A DNA stretch of 64,000 nt from Cupriavidus necator (GTDB lineage: Bacteria; Pseudomonadota; Gammaproteobacteria; Burkholderiales; Burkholderiaceae), in the NCBI GenBank assembly GCA_022041995.1, contig CP074381.1, forward strand, positions 186,001 to 250,000, read 5' to 3'. Made by a program: the position numbers and the translations under genes. This document shows, piece by piece, positions 18,301 through 27,038 of this stretch (its first letter is position 1; each line of letters opens with the position of its first letter). A model generated the notes under the pieces. That model did no database searches and had not been told where the DNA came from. It worked only from the letters and a program-made list of their open reading frames with translations.

Positions 18301-20433
18301 CAGCCAGGAAATGGCGGTGCGCACGCGTGTGTCGTCAGTGGCAGAGTCGCGCTCGAAGTTCCCTTCCTGGTCTTCCGCTAGGATCTCCCCTGGCGTGGCG
18401 ACTACTTCTCCGTCGAGCCGCTTCTTGCGGTCCAGGCTGCGCAGCGAACGTAGGACGGTTTGTATTTCTACGCGTGTCAGGCGCGAACGTGCGGACATGC
18501 CAAACTGCCTCTCGACGTCGTCCACCGTGTACAGCAGCACGCAGCGAGCTGGATTGCGGTCGCGTCCCGCTCGGCCAGCTTCCTGCAAGTAGTTCTCCAG
18601 GGAGCCGGGGATGTCCGCGTGCACTACCAGTCGGACATCGGGCTTGTCGATGCCCATGCCAAAGGCATTGGTTGCAGCGATTACCCGTAGCGCGCCGTTG
18701 ATGAAGCGCTCCTGAACACTCTTCTTCGTTTCCGGCGAAAGTCCGGCATGAAAATGTTCGGCATGGATGCCTTTCTCGCGCAGGACAGCAGCCACCTCCT
18801 CCGTCTTCTTGCGCGTCGCACAGTAGACGATTGCGCCATCCTTACCGTGCGAGGGGAGAGCAGCTGCAAGTACCTTCGAGATGTGCTCGAACTTTGCCTC
18901 CGCTGTGGTGGGCACCACCGAGAAATCGAGATTAGTGCGATTAGCCCCACCGTTGAATGGCTTGAGTTCGACGCCGACCTTGTCGCGGAAGTGCCCAATG
19001 ATGTCGTCAACGACATCCGGCTTGGCGGTGGCTGTTAGGCAGAGTACCGCGGGAACGGGCCCCTGGCCGGCCTTTTCCTTAATGAAACGGCCGACGTAGC
19101 GGTAGTCCGGCCGGAAGTCATGGCCCCACTTGGAAAGGCAGTGCGCTTCGTCGAGAACCCATGCTCCAATCTCACGCTGCGCGAGTGTCTTGCGCAAGGC
19201 CCGGTTGCGCAATTGTTCGGGCGAGATGATCAAGATGCCGATGTCGCCCAGCCGGACGCGGTCCAGAACGTCGGCCCGCTCGGGCATTGAGAGAAGGCCG
19301 TTGACCGCTGCACAGCAAGTAATTCCCTTCGCTTCGAGGCCGGACACCTGATCAGCCATCAGTGCCACCAAGGGCGAGATGACTATTGTCAGCGCCCCAG
19401 TTTTGTTGAAGCGCGACAGCGCTGGGATCTGGTAGCAGATTGACTTGCCCGTGCCAGTGGGCAGGATGCCGAGTGCATGTTCGCCACGCATTGCGGCCTC
19501 GACGATGCCCCGTTGCAGTGGATTGCCGTCTTCATCGACTGGCTCCGGTCGGAATCCGGGTAATGACGGGAACCAGCGGACGAGTTCCTTGTCTGCGTTA
19601 TGGCGTAGCTGACACCATGTGCAGTCAGGGGCGTTACAGGGCGTGTCCCTAAGCAACTTGACCAGCCTACCGGCCTCCGGGAATTGGCTACGCACCCAGG
19701 GCGGCATCACGGAGTTGCCTCCTGCTACGGAAAGCCAGGCGATGGCATAAGCGAGCCCCCAACCTTCGCGCTTGGCATCTGCCACGATGCGGCTGCGATG
19801 CGTGGCGCAGCTTTCCTCCGCCAACAGACGATCGATAGCAGCAGTGGCTTCTTCGTCCGTCGGTCGAAGCGCGCGGCGTATCGAGGCAAAGAAAGCATTC
19901 AGCCCAGAACCCGGTTCGTCGGCGGTGGTGAGCCAATGCCACGCGACAAGATAGTCGGGATTGGCACTGTTAAGCTGCTGCATGGCCTGACGCTGGTCGC
20001 GGAACACCTCCAGGGTCAGCCGGGCATCCAGTTCGGGATCGTTGAGACGGCCACGTTTGAGCTGGCCATCCTGGTAATGCTTGACAAGATGGTGGTAGGG
20101 ATTGCGCGGGAAAGCCAGGGGATTGAGCCGCAATGTGTCGACCGCGGGCATGCCAAGCAGACGCAGGTTTGCGTTCGCCGCCGCCAGATGAGGGAGGTCG
20201 AACGCTATCAGGTTATGCCCGAGGAGAAACGCGCAGGTCTGCGAAAATGTATCGAGCTTTTCCAGCGCCGCCGCAAGATCCCCACGGCGATGGACTAGGA
20301 CCTCGCCCGTGTCGCCGCGGACTGCCGCAAACTGGTGAATGCGCTTATCTTCGATCCCTACTTCGAGATCGATTGATGCGCACCGTGGTGAGAAGCTGTT
20401 TTCCACTTCCGTCCTGGCTTCGTCGTCCCTCAT
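15301..20433 (-). CDS. DEDD exonuclease - RecQ-like helicase - UvrD helicase fusion
   Basis: With the ATG at 20433 (GAAGG nine bases upstream) the protein has 1710 residues. Residues ~15-200 are a DnaQ-like 3'-5' exonuclease: SIDLEVG, GHNLIAFDLPHL and LNDPELDARLTLEVF carry the acidic residues. A RecQ-type SF2 helicase follows (PTGTGKS ~327, DEAHCLSKWGHDFRPDYR ~429, YLQEAGRAGRD). From ~1100 there is an SF1 UvrD helicase (AGPGSGKTR ~1113, VDEYQDIGPAQ ~1237, HSSKGLEFDYVVV ~1517). Both helicases keep their motifs. The three-enzyme fusion would unwind and degrade DNA ends. It lies between a NYN nuclease gene and an McrA-like nuclease gene, so an anti-phage or anti-plasmid role is likely but inferred. 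Confidence 0.88.
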   Translation of the reverse strand: MRDDEARTEVENSFSPRCASIDLEVGIEDKRIHQFAAVRGDTGEVLVHRRGDLAAALEKLDTFSQTCAFLLGHNLIAFDLPHLAAANANLRLLGMPAVDTLRLNPLAFPRNPYHHLVKHYQDGQLKRGRLNDPELDARLTLEVFRDQRQAMQQLNSANPDYLVAWHWLTTADEPGSGLNAFFASIRRALRPTDEEATAAIDRLLAEESCATHRSRIVADAKREGWGLAYAIAWLSVAGGNSVMPPWVRSQFPEAGRLVKLLRDTPCNAPDCTWCQLRHNADKELVRWFPSLPGFRPEPVDEDGNPLQRGIVEAAMRGEHALGILPTGTGKSICYQIPALSRFNKTGALTIVISPLVALMADQVSGLEAKGITCCAAVNGLLSMPERADVLDRVRLGDIGILIISPEQLRNRALRKTLAQREIGAWVLDEAHCLSKWGHDFRPDYRYVGRFIKEKAGQGPVPAVLCLTATAKPDVVDDIIGHFRDKVGVELKPFNGGANRTNLDFSVVPTTAEAKFEHISKVLAAALPSHGKDGAIVYCATRKKTEEVAAVLREKGIHAEHFHAGLSPETKKSVQERFINGALRVIAATNAFGMGIDKPDVRLVVHADIPGSLENYLQEAGRAGRDRNPARCVLLYTVDDVERQFGMSARSRLTRVEIQTVLRSLRSLDRKKRLDGEVVATPGEILAEDQEGNFERDSATDDTRVRTAISWLEEAILLTREENQVQIFPSSLRVNSLDEATKKLAGTPLADAYRQQLMALVGALLDASADAGISTDELMGISGLSAEKIRGALFDLERLGIASNDTALTAFVHTAVERSSSKRLEETESMEQTLIQMLQEAAPDLHKDEPSVLHLRRAAQHLKDEGHPNALPEKIWRLVRSISNDGRTEDNGVGSMRIRRLDAESIQIQLQRPWDKLASTANLRRAAARHLLAHLLSCLSPTARGTDLLAETTLGKLLSALEADPALCGQVKEPAKLLDRALLWLHEQEVIRLNKGLAVFRPAMTIRLEPDKRGFLKADFTPLQLHYDEQVTQIHVMGEYAQRGLHAMPEAYELANDYFRLTRDAFLLRWLPNREKELSRQTTPDSWQRIVDALNNPAQKQIVTDDREQTNVLVLAGPGSGKTRVLVHRIAYLVRVRRENPNGILALAYNRHAAVEIRRRLAGLIGDDAKGVTVLTCHSLAMRLAGVSFAGQADKVNDDRFKEVLEQAIKLLDGTDLAPEEADEQRQRLLAGFRWILVDEYQDIGPAQYRLISALAGRTLQDEENKLTLFAVGDDDQNIYSFDGASVEFIRRFTDDYQAKPQFLIENYRSSANIIDVANALIQPASERMKAEHPITIDRARRRLPAGDAWEVRDPVAQGRVQVLPAGESTARQALAAITELQRLAALDADWKWSNCAVVAREWRHLEPVRAYCEHLGIPVQMADNEATKFWQLRETQALLAWLRSSERKLIDSHAINLWLDTQADGPWWELLREAAHAYELETTGVELPAGHFIEWLAEWGREARRRQSGLLLLTAHSSKGLEFDYVVVLDGGWERVGKNEDQDAPRRLYYVAVTRAKSLLVLCRLAGGNKLIDALPATSAIMQRSPVALPEPMPALSRRYQRLTPADVDLGFSGRLAPSHSIHQAISALRPGSTLEVRRDTDRWELMDSSSKLVVGRLSRGYTPPLGLARVSARVHAIIIRRLDDEDEGFRRAVRSAQWEVVLPELIFES

Positions 20434-20486
20434 AGAATTTGACCTTCGTTCGTTCTTATTTTTGCCAATTCCGGCGAATTTTCCCG

Positions 20487-21974
20487 CTACGAGGGCCTGC
20501 CGCCAAGCCAAGACTCGATTGCAGCGACCGTTACATCGTCAAGCTCCATTTGTTCACGAAGACAGAGCGATTTCACGTTGTCGACCAGCTTCCTACCGAG
20601 AATCGGAGCGTCATTTGGCCCGGCGTCGAACGAGTGGCCGCGGAATAGGAGGCCGCGCAAGACATGGTTGATGTCGGATCGACTGATGGGCGTCTCAGCC
20701 GCCTTACAAAGATCGCGAACACGCTTTGCGGTTTCCATCAGGTGGAATGGATGGGCGACGGAGTCAGCCTCGATGAATCCAAATAGAACTTGATACTTCG
20801 TTGGGGAAAGCAGGGGCGTTCCGGTGACCTCGTGAATCATCCTTGCGGCCGAGTAAAGTTGCCGCGCCTCGCCCCAATCCTCTGGCGATTGCTGCGCTAG
20901 GGTTACTCTCGCCGGATCGGAGGCCAATCCGCCGGAAACCGACCAGTCAAACACGACGGGACGGACATCTAGGGATTCAGCGAACTTGCGGAACGTGCCC
21001 TTGCCATTCCAGTCCGCGGCAAGCTGCGGATGCCGTTGTATTATCAAGTTCGCCAGGGTTCCGCATTGAATTGGCTGCCTAGCCTTGGCCACCTCAGATT
21101 TCACCAAGTTAGTCGCCGCGTTGACGAGCGTGTCGCCGTCAGCTCCATTCTGGCGGCCCGCCGGGGCAGGAGCGGCATGTCGCTTGGGGTCGCGGACGTA
21201 ACCACCGCCCTCCCAACAAACCTCAAGGGGAAGCACGCCCTTGGACTCGAGCAGGCCCCTGAAACTGCCGAACCCCGCCCAAGATGAGGCGTCGATGCCG
21301 TCGACCTTCGAAAGGATGAGCGACGCTAGGCGAGACAGGGGCACCGGCCCCTGGGACTCGGCCACCGTCTGGCGCAGCATTCTGAATGCACTTTCCGCTG
21401 CATCCGTAGGGGATGTTCTTAATTCAGGGGGAGCAGGTCGCACCTCTGCATCGTCGTAATTTGCAAGGGCATTGCGGACGAAGTCATCCTGATCGATCAG
21501 GAGATCGGCAGATGCGCGGTACGCGGCCGACGGAAAGCCGATGGCAAGAACTGTCGTACGACGGTCCCAGCGGCGTAGCTTCCGCAGGACTGGCGTGAAG
21601 TCTGCGTCGGCAGAGAAAACGATGAACTCGTCGTATCCCGCCTCATGCTGCAGCAGCTCGACAATGTCCAGCACCATGTGGATGTCGGTGCTAGTCTTCC
21701 CCTCACTTGTCAGTGCCGGGCAATCGACGATCTCAAATCCGGAGAGGTTAAAGGCCGGGCGGAACCGTTGGTACGCCTGTGGATTGAGATAGCAACGGCG
21801 GACAAGGACGCGGCGCCTTGCCCCCTCTGGTGTGTGATCCGGCAACTTTAGCGACCCAATCAGCCATTCCATCCACTGTGCAGGGTGGCGGGCGAAGCGG
21901 TCAGCACAGGCGGGGTCAAGTCGCCTGAGACCGGAATAGACGTTGTCGAAGTCGACAAAAAGCGCGCTCTTCAT
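20487..21974 (-). CDS. NYN (PIN-like) nuclease with OST-HTH/LOTUS domains
   Basis: The ATG at 21974 follows an AAGG ribosome site and gives 495 residues. The N-terminus is a NYN domain: FVDFDNVYSGL (Asp8, Asp10), STDIHMVLDI and FSADADFTPVL supply the acidic centre. Two LOTUS/OST-HTH-like units follow, around RMLRQTVAESQGPVPLSRLA and IQCGTLANLIIQRHPQLAAD, then a helical tail. NYN-LOTUS proteins are usually RNA-directed; LOTUS binds RNA or G-quadruplexes. The giant helicase starts 54 bp after this gene, so they are probably co-transcribed. Confidence 0.83.
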   Translation of the reverse strand: MKSALFVDFDNVYSGLRRLDPACADRFARHPAQWMEWLIGSLKLPDHTPEGARRRVLVRRCYLNPQAYQRFRPAFNLSGFEIVDCPALTSEGKTSTDIHMVLDIVELLQHEAGYDEFIVFSADADFTPVLRKLRRWDRRTTVLAIGFPSAAYRASADLLIDQDDFVRNALANYDDAEVRPAPPELRTSPTDAAESAFRMLRQTVAESQGPVPLSRLASLILSKVDGIDASSWAGFGSFRGLLESKGVLPLEVCWEGGGYVRDPKRHAAPAPAGRQNGADGDTLVNAATNLVKSEVAKARQPIQCGTLANLIIQRHPQLAADWNGKGTFRKFAESLDVRPVVFDWSVSGGLASDPARVTLAQQSPEDWGEARQLYSAARMIHEVTGTPLLSPTKYQVLFGFIEADSVAHPFHLMETAKRVRDLCKAAETPISRSDINHVLRGLLFRGHSFDAGPNDAPILGRKLVDNVKSLCLREQMELDDVTVAAIESWLGGRPS

Positions 21975-22444
21975 TTTACCTTTTCTCGGTCGCAACGCGG
22001 CCCGTTGCATACGCTTGGCAAGCAGCCGCGTAAATGGGAGAGGTGACTTCGGAGTATGTAGTCATGAGTCTTATCTTGCAGCCCTCGAATATTAACCCGC
22101 CTGAGATTTCGGGGCCAATTGAGGCGATGGCAGCCAAGTCGCCCGGACTGGCCTAAAGACCAGCGGCATGCTGCCCGACGCCGTGTCTACTTAACGCTCG
22201 AACCCCATCGGACACAGGAAATCGAATCGCGCCGATTCGTCACTACCATTCTCTGAAGAAAACCATATTTCGATGTTGCGGATCACGACCTGCACCATCT
22301 CATCGCTCATGGCTGTGCCTGAGAGTGTATGCCTTAAGGCTGCGCCGATGCAGTGATCACTCACGCCCAGCAAGGCGCATAAATACAATTGATGCGACGC
22401 ACATGTGTATCTATCATTAGGTTAGATTTAGGATGGGGCATGCC
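21975..22444. other. Gene-free interval between divergent NYN and DUF29 genes
   Basis: About 470 bp with no supported gene. It must hold the promoter of the minus-strand NYN/helicase/McrA operon and of the plus-strand DUF29 gene. I saw no strong palindrome or repeat. The last 60 bases before the DUF29 gene are AT-rich (TAGGTTAGATTTAGGA). Confidence 0.5.
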
Positions 22445-22882
22445 ATGGGCACGAGCTACGAGACGGATGTGGTAGCGTGGGCACGCGAGCAAGCTGCCTT
22501 GCTGCGCGCAGGCAAGCTGTCGGCCATCGACGCCTTGCACATCGCGGACGAGATTGAGGACGTGGGAAAAAGCGAGCAGCGCGAATTCACGAGCCGGATG
22601 GCAGTTCTTTTGGCTCATCTTTTGAAGTGGCAGTTTGAGCCGTCAAGGCGAAGCAAGAGTCGGCAGTTCACCATTGGCACGCAGCGCAAGGAAGTTGCCT
22701 ATATCCTGAATGAAGCTCCAAGCCTTGGCGCCAAGTTCAATGACGATGCATGGCTGGATATTGTCTGGTCAAAGGCTCGTGGCATCGCGAATAACGAAGC
22801 CGGCCTTGACCTCGACGTGCTCCCGGAGGCGCTGCCGTGGACAGTCGATAACGTACTGTCGCAGGAGTTTCATCCTGAGTAA
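22445..22882 (+). CDS. DUF29 family protein
   Basis: The second ATG (22445) has GGATGGGG at ribosome-site distance, and the product MGTSYETDVVAWAREQAALL matches the usual DUF29 opening (YetDf-aWa-eQa-lLR). With 145 residues it has normal family length. DUF29 proteins are small, helical and of unknown function, common in cyanobacteria and proteobacteria and often near mobile DNA. It stands alone on the plus strand and is more AT-rich than the downstream region. Confidence 0.82.
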   Translation: MGTSYETDVVAWAREQAALLRAGKLSAIDALHIADEIEDVGKSEQREFTSRMAVLLAHLLKWQFEPSRRSKSRQFTIGTQRKEVAYILNEAPSLGAKFNDDAWLDIVWSKARGIANNEAGLDLDVLPEALPWTVDNVLSQEFHPE

Positions 22883-23068
22883 GGAATTACGGGGCAAGCT
22901 AGGCCTCCAATAGCCTGCGGTGGTACTACCCAAACGATTTCAACCTTCATATATTCCTCATTCGCTCCCAAAATTGGCAATGTACACAGTCGGAAGTTAG
23001 GCTTTGCTACCCTCGATTGTCTAGCGTCCCGAGTATCCCCTCCGACCCCGCGAAAGTAGGGAAGGCGC

Positions 23069-23203
23069 CTAACAGCACCTTGCTGCGGACGTACGATCGC
23101 TGTTGATAAGCGGTTCAAAGGCACCAATGTTTTCGGTCAGCTTGCCTTCATCGTGCATGAAGACCACGAGACCGGGCACGCAGGTTCGAATCTTGACGTT
23201 CAT
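23069..23203 (-). CDS. Small ORF, 44 residues, unknown
   Basis: An ATG at 23203 is preceded by AGGAG at seven bases. The frame runs MNVKIRTCVPGLVVFMHDEG and on to a stop at 23069. The good ribosome site and sensible composition support it, but it is short and lies beside gene debris. It may be a truncated N-terminus rather than a complete gene. Confidence 0.35.
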   Translation of the reverse strand: MNVKIRTCVPGLVVFMHDEGKLTENIGAFEPLINSDRTSAARCC

Positions 23204-23241
23204 TTACGACTCCTGGTCGAAACCGTTGATATTCGTCGCTT

Positions 23242-23380
23242 ACGTATTTGCAGACGTTGCCGGTGGACACGTTGAAGGTGGATCGGTCGTTTCTTGCTGG
23301 GATCGATGCGCACCGGCGGGACAGTGCCATCCTGCGGGCGATTGTTGCGATGGCGCGGTCGGCTTTGGCTAGGTTTTGGG
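23242..23380 (+). pseudogene. Fragment of an EAL-domain phosphodiesterase
   Basis: The translation LPVDTLKVDRSFLAGIDAHR, continuing DSAILRAIVAMARS, matches the beta-strand/helix of EAL domains that carries the Asp of the 'IDxSF' motif (here VDRSF). Nothing of the rest of the domain is present on either side. The scrap is a remnant, perhaps of a gene cut when the recombinase/ParB cassette or another element inserted. Confidence 0.7.
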
Positions 23381-23517
23381 TTAGTTGGGCTTTGGTGGGT
23401 TGTATTACGAACCTCCTTGCATCGGTAAGAAAGGCCCGCTGTCCTTTGTCAATCGGATGGGCACGAAGGAGGGTTGACAGACCGCTGCCATACCAGGTTC
23501 CAGTAGGTGAACTCGCC

Positions 23518-24399
23518 TTACTGATCGAGCGACGTAATTTCCAGAATCAATTGAAATTCCCGAAGAAGGTCTGGCTGGTGACTGCTCAAGTACTTAAGTA
23601 TGAAATCGTTTTCGAGGAGCTTCGACAAAAATCCTCGAGCGAGAACGAGGTTTAATACGTCTTGCCCATAGGTTTGCTCCACAAGCTTATACTGTTCCTG
23701 CAGGTTACTCATCTCGTGCTCCATCTTTGCCATCTGTTCTTGGGTCACGCCGGTGAGCCTCTTCGGCTTTTTGCCGTCGACGAGTCGAACAGCAGGCGTC
23801 GCGACCAATAGCGCTTCCGCATAGGCGACGGAGACATTATTTGCAGCGACCATCAGTTCCACGCACTCTACTTGGCGGGTTGGCTTCATCTTTTTGATGG
23901 CTCTTGTGACCTCTGGCGAGAACTGCCGATCTTTCAGCAGTTCGACTGCTTCGGGACAGATGCCATCGAGCAGATTGACCTTCTTTATTATTTGGCTAAC
24001 GTCGACTGAGAGCGCCTTTGCCAGTCGCTCCGGCGAGACACCTCGATCGATCGCACGGCGAATCATGTAGTGCTCCTGGACTGTAGCCAGGCGATTGATA
24101 CGGTTGTTGTATGTGTATGCCTCGTCATCGGTTGCAACGAGACATGGCGCTTCAACAATGCCAAGCTCTCGTAGAACCATCAGCCGGATATGGCCGTCGA
24201 GCAGCAGATGATGGCCGGACTGGTGGTCGACTGCGGTTACGGAAAGGGGTTCTATTAGACCAACTTCCTCGATTGAGGACCGGATTTGTTTGAACTTTCG
24301 TGTGTTGGCGATTCCGGCCGGTGTTCTGCGCGAAGGCAGAATGCAAATTACCGGTACGGAGAGGGATTCTGGCACGAAGCCAAGTGTTACGCCGGTCAT
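23518..24399 (-). CDS. ParB/RepB-like protein (second of pair)
   Basis: 293 residues with a ParB N-terminal (Noc-like) domain: IRSSIEEVGLIEPLSVTAVD and LLLDGHIRLMVLRELG, the region that binds CTP in true ParB proteins. A RepB-type central HTH region follows (ERLAKALSVDVSQIIKKVN) and then a long charged helix. The usual GERR box is replaced by DGHIR, so CTPase activity is doubtful. It starts two bases after the stop of the partner ParB. Two different ParB paralogues in a row suggest a heteromer. Confidence 0.82.
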   Translation of the reverse strand: MTGVTLGFVPESLSVPVICILPSRRTPAGIANTRKFKQIRSSIEEVGLIEPLSVTAVDHQSGHHLLLDGHIRLMVLRELGIVEAPCLVATDDEAYTYNNRINRLATVQEHYMIRRAIDRGVSPERLAKALSVDVSQIIKKVNLLDGICPEAVELLKDRQFSPEVTRAIKKMKPTRQVECVELMVAANNVSVAYAEALLVATPAVRLVDGKKPKRLTGVTQEQMAKMEHEMSNLQEQYKLVEQTYGQDVLNLVLARGFLSKLLENDFILKYLSSHQPDLLREFQLILEITSLDQ

Positions 24400-24401
24400 G
24401 G

Positions 24402-25298
24402 CTAACCCCCGGTTGGCCAGACTCGATCGGCAAGGTATTGAGGCAATGTGGACAGTGATTCAGCGCGCAAGAGGTTCACGAAATTTTCGTCGGCGAATAG
24501 CTGACGAAAGGCGCCAACGACGAACAGCAAGCGCTGCTGCGTGAACTCGGCCTTTCGAACCATGGCCTTCTGTCGTTCCACCTCACTCTCGTACGTGCGA
24601 ACTAGGCTGGACGTCGTGACGTCGGCTTTTTTTAATGTCATGTATCTGGCAGCCGACCTTCCCAATGTCTGCCGACGTTCGATGATGCGCCGGGCGGTCA
24701 TCAGCTGTTTGCCACGTAGCTTTCCCGACTCGTAAGCCTCCTGCAGTGCCGCCTGAATCGCCTTGTCGTCATCGCCGGCTCCAGCGATAGAAAGTGCCGC
24801 AGTCAGCGGGATTTTGCCCTTCTCGACAGCGATGAGAAGACGCTCCTCTCCATGCTGTAGCAGCATCAATATGCCTTGGACATACGTCTGCGTCAGGCCG
24901 GTCTTCTCAGCAATGGTTTTGGGGGAGTACCCTTGGTCTTGCAGTTGCCGAATGCCAGCGAGCAACTCCAACGGGCGGCATTGCCGTCGAGCGATGTTTT
25001 CAGCGAGGCTCATAATGAACGCGTCCTCGTCGCTGACATGAACTACCATCGCCGGAATGGTTGTCTCACCGAGCGAGCGAAATGCCTTTAGACGACCCTC
25101 ACCGCAAACGAGAAGGTACCTTTCCGTGCCGTTAGAGCCAGCTCGAGGCGTTACAGTGATCGGCTTTTTGAGCCCGATCGTTTTGATGTTTCCAACGATC
25201 TCATCAAAGACCCGACTATTACGTTCTCGTGGATTGATCACCTCGATTTGATCAATCGGGATCATGCGGATTTCCCCCGCCTGTTGCTTCATGGTCAT
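24402..25298 (-). CDS. ParB/RepB/Spo0J-like protein (first of pair)
   Basis: 298 residues with a ParB N-terminal domain: IDQIEVINPRERNSRVFDEI, GLKKPITVTP, and CGEGRLKAFRSLG in place of the GERR box. Then MSLAENIARRQCRPLELLAG and the HTH TIAEKTGLTQTYVQGIL. The C-terminal half looks RepB-like and helical. No ParA is present, so this is not a standard partition system. The start overlaps the recombinase stop by four bases. Confidence 0.85.
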   Translation of the reverse strand: MTMKQQAGEIRMIPIDQIEVINPRERNSRVFDEIVGNIKTIGLKKPITVTPRAGSNGTERYLLVCGEGRLKAFRSLGETTIPAMVVHVSDEDAFIMSLAENIARRQCRPLELLAGIRQLQDQGYSPKTIAEKTGLTQTYVQGILMLLQHGEERLLIAVEKGKIPLTAALSIAGAGDDDKAIQAALQEAYESGKLRGKQLMTARRIIERRQTLGRSAARYMTLKKADVTTSSLVRTYESEVERQKAMVRKAEFTQQRLLFVVGAFRQLFADENFVNLLRAESLSTLPQYLADRVWPTGG

Positions 25299-26860
25299 GC
25301 TGCCCTCCGCAGCTTGGCGCGCTCTGCCATGTGATAGAGGTAGTCCAGCGTGTCGAAGCGATAGCTCTCATACTCGATTGAGTTTCGCTCCGCCAAGCGA
25401 ATGCCAGGCTGCGCGAAATCTAGCCGCGGCAGGAGGTAGTAGTCGAGCGGCACATCGTTCAGCTCGTTTAGTCGAACAGCTACCGTGATGTCCGGCAGCA
25501 AGCTTGTATCGAATCGCACTTTCCAATGATTTCGACCGTTCTCATGTGGCTGGCATCGTGACAAGACGAGCGAGACGGTGAACTCACGATTGACATCCAG
25601 GATGTCGGTGGCAGGATCTCGGACGACGGAGCCGCCAAGATCGGCAATGGCCTGCTCTGTCTGGGTAACGATGGTGGGGTGCAGATGGCGCAGGAATCGA
25701 TTGACCTCGAGGTAGTGGTAGTCTCTATCCGGTGTAAAGCCAACAGTCTGGTAGGCTCGAATCAAGCTGCCAAAGCGGTATGCATAGACAGCAGATGATG
25801 GCATGCCCTCTGTTTCGTCAATAATCAGCCCTGACAGGAAGCCACGGTTCCTGTAGAGATTTCGAAGCCGTTGTATCAATTCCTCGCAACTGTATCGGCG
25901 TGCGCGGACACGTATGATGCCTTGCGCGGTGTAGAAGACATCAGGAGGGACGATCGGTTTGAACGCACCATCCTTTCGAATCCACATATCTGGCGAGTTA
26001 AGCACGCGCGCCTTTTTGAGTTTGAAGGAAACGCGGTTGTAGACATTGTTGCCAATGTACTTTTCGTTGGTTAGAACCTCCCTAACGGTTGCACGCGTCC
26101 ATTCGCGATCCAGATCCGTACGCACCCTCATTCCATTTAGGCGCGCTGCAATTTCGTACTCATTCAGCGATTCATCGATAAACCAGTTGTAGATTAAGTT
26201 GACGATCCGGACCTCATTGTCCGGTCCAGGCATTAGAATGACGCGGTCGGTTTGCAGGCTCTTATGCTCTCCTCGGCTAAGTTCAGCCTTCATCAGGCCA
26301 TGCTCGTCTACCAGGACCCGCCGCAAAGCGTAACCAGCGGGACCGCCTTGCCGAAATCCGAGTTCGATCAGTCGGCACTGTCCCGCGAACACCTTGGCTG
26401 AAAGCTCGCGGCTGTATTCGCCGGCCATTGCGCGCTTGACTCCTTTGACGATAGTTGATACAGGCGAACCATCGTTCTCGAATTGTTCTGCGCAATATTC
26501 GACCTGAATACCGGCGCGCCGGCAGATGTACTCGTAGTACGCACTCTCATCAGCGTCCTGAAACCGGCCCCAGCGGCTGACGTCATAGACGAGAATCACT
26601 TGGAAGTCGACGTTGCCGCCAGTGACGTCTTGGATCAGGCGTTGCAGTGCTTGGCGGCCGTCGATTCTCAACCCGCTTTTGCCTTCGTCAGCGTATGTGC
26701 GGACGATCTCTAGGCCCCGCTTGTTGGCGTACTCGCGGATCTTCTCGTGCTGATTCTCCGTCGAGTACTGCTGATGTTCTGTGGACATCCGAACGTATTC
26801 GACGGCGCGCAGCGCTACGTCCCTTGCCGGCGCAGCTTCGGTGAATTGATCGACTGTCAT
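25295..26860 (-). CDS. Large serine recombinase
   Basis: Start chosen at 26860 (MTVDQFTEAAPARDVALRAV), giving 521 residues; the longer frame adds unlikely residues. The resolvase domain has YVRMSTEHQQYS with catalytic Ser26, and the later RMA-type core AGEYSRELSAKV. A pfam07508-type recombinase domain follows (WTRATVREVLTNEKYIGNNV). The family integrates or inverts DNA between short att sites. The ribosome site is weak. The two ParB-like genes follow without a gap. Confidence 0.9.
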   Translation of the reverse strand: MTVDQFTEAAPARDVALRAVEYVRMSTEHQQYSTENQHEKIREYANKRGLEIVRTYADEGKSGLRIDGRQALQRLIQDVTGGNVDFQVILVYDVSRWGRFQDADESAYYEYICRRAGIQVEYCAEQFENDGSPVSTIVKGVKRAMAGEYSRELSAKVFAGQCRLIELGFRQGGPAGYALRRVLVDEHGLMKAELSRGEHKSLQTDRVILMPGPDNEVRIVNLIYNWFIDESLNEYEIAARLNGMRVRTDLDREWTRATVREVLTNEKYIGNNVYNRVSFKLKKARVLNSPDMWIRKDGAFKPIVPPDVFYTAQGIIRVRARRYSCEELIQRLRNLYRNRGFLSGLIIDETEGMPSSAVYAYRFGSLIRAYQTVGFTPDRDYHYLEVNRFLRHLHPTIVTQTEQAIADLGGSVVRDPATDILDVNREFTVSLVLSRCQPHENGRNHWKVRFDTSLLPDITVAVRLNELNDVPLDYYLLPRLDFAQPGIRLAERNSIEYESYRFDTLDYLYHMAERAKLRRAA

Positions 26861-27038
26861 GATGACCACGAGCCAATGTGCGAACCCGCTCTCACGCTCC
26901 TGGAGCCACTTTTTCCGGTGCGATGCCCGATACCAGTGGACCATATGGAGGTGCGGATGTCTTCCTCTGGAAGTCGTTCGCTGCCCTGGGAGAGCGCACG
27001 GATCCACAGTAGCAGGCCGTGCACCAACATGCCTCACG

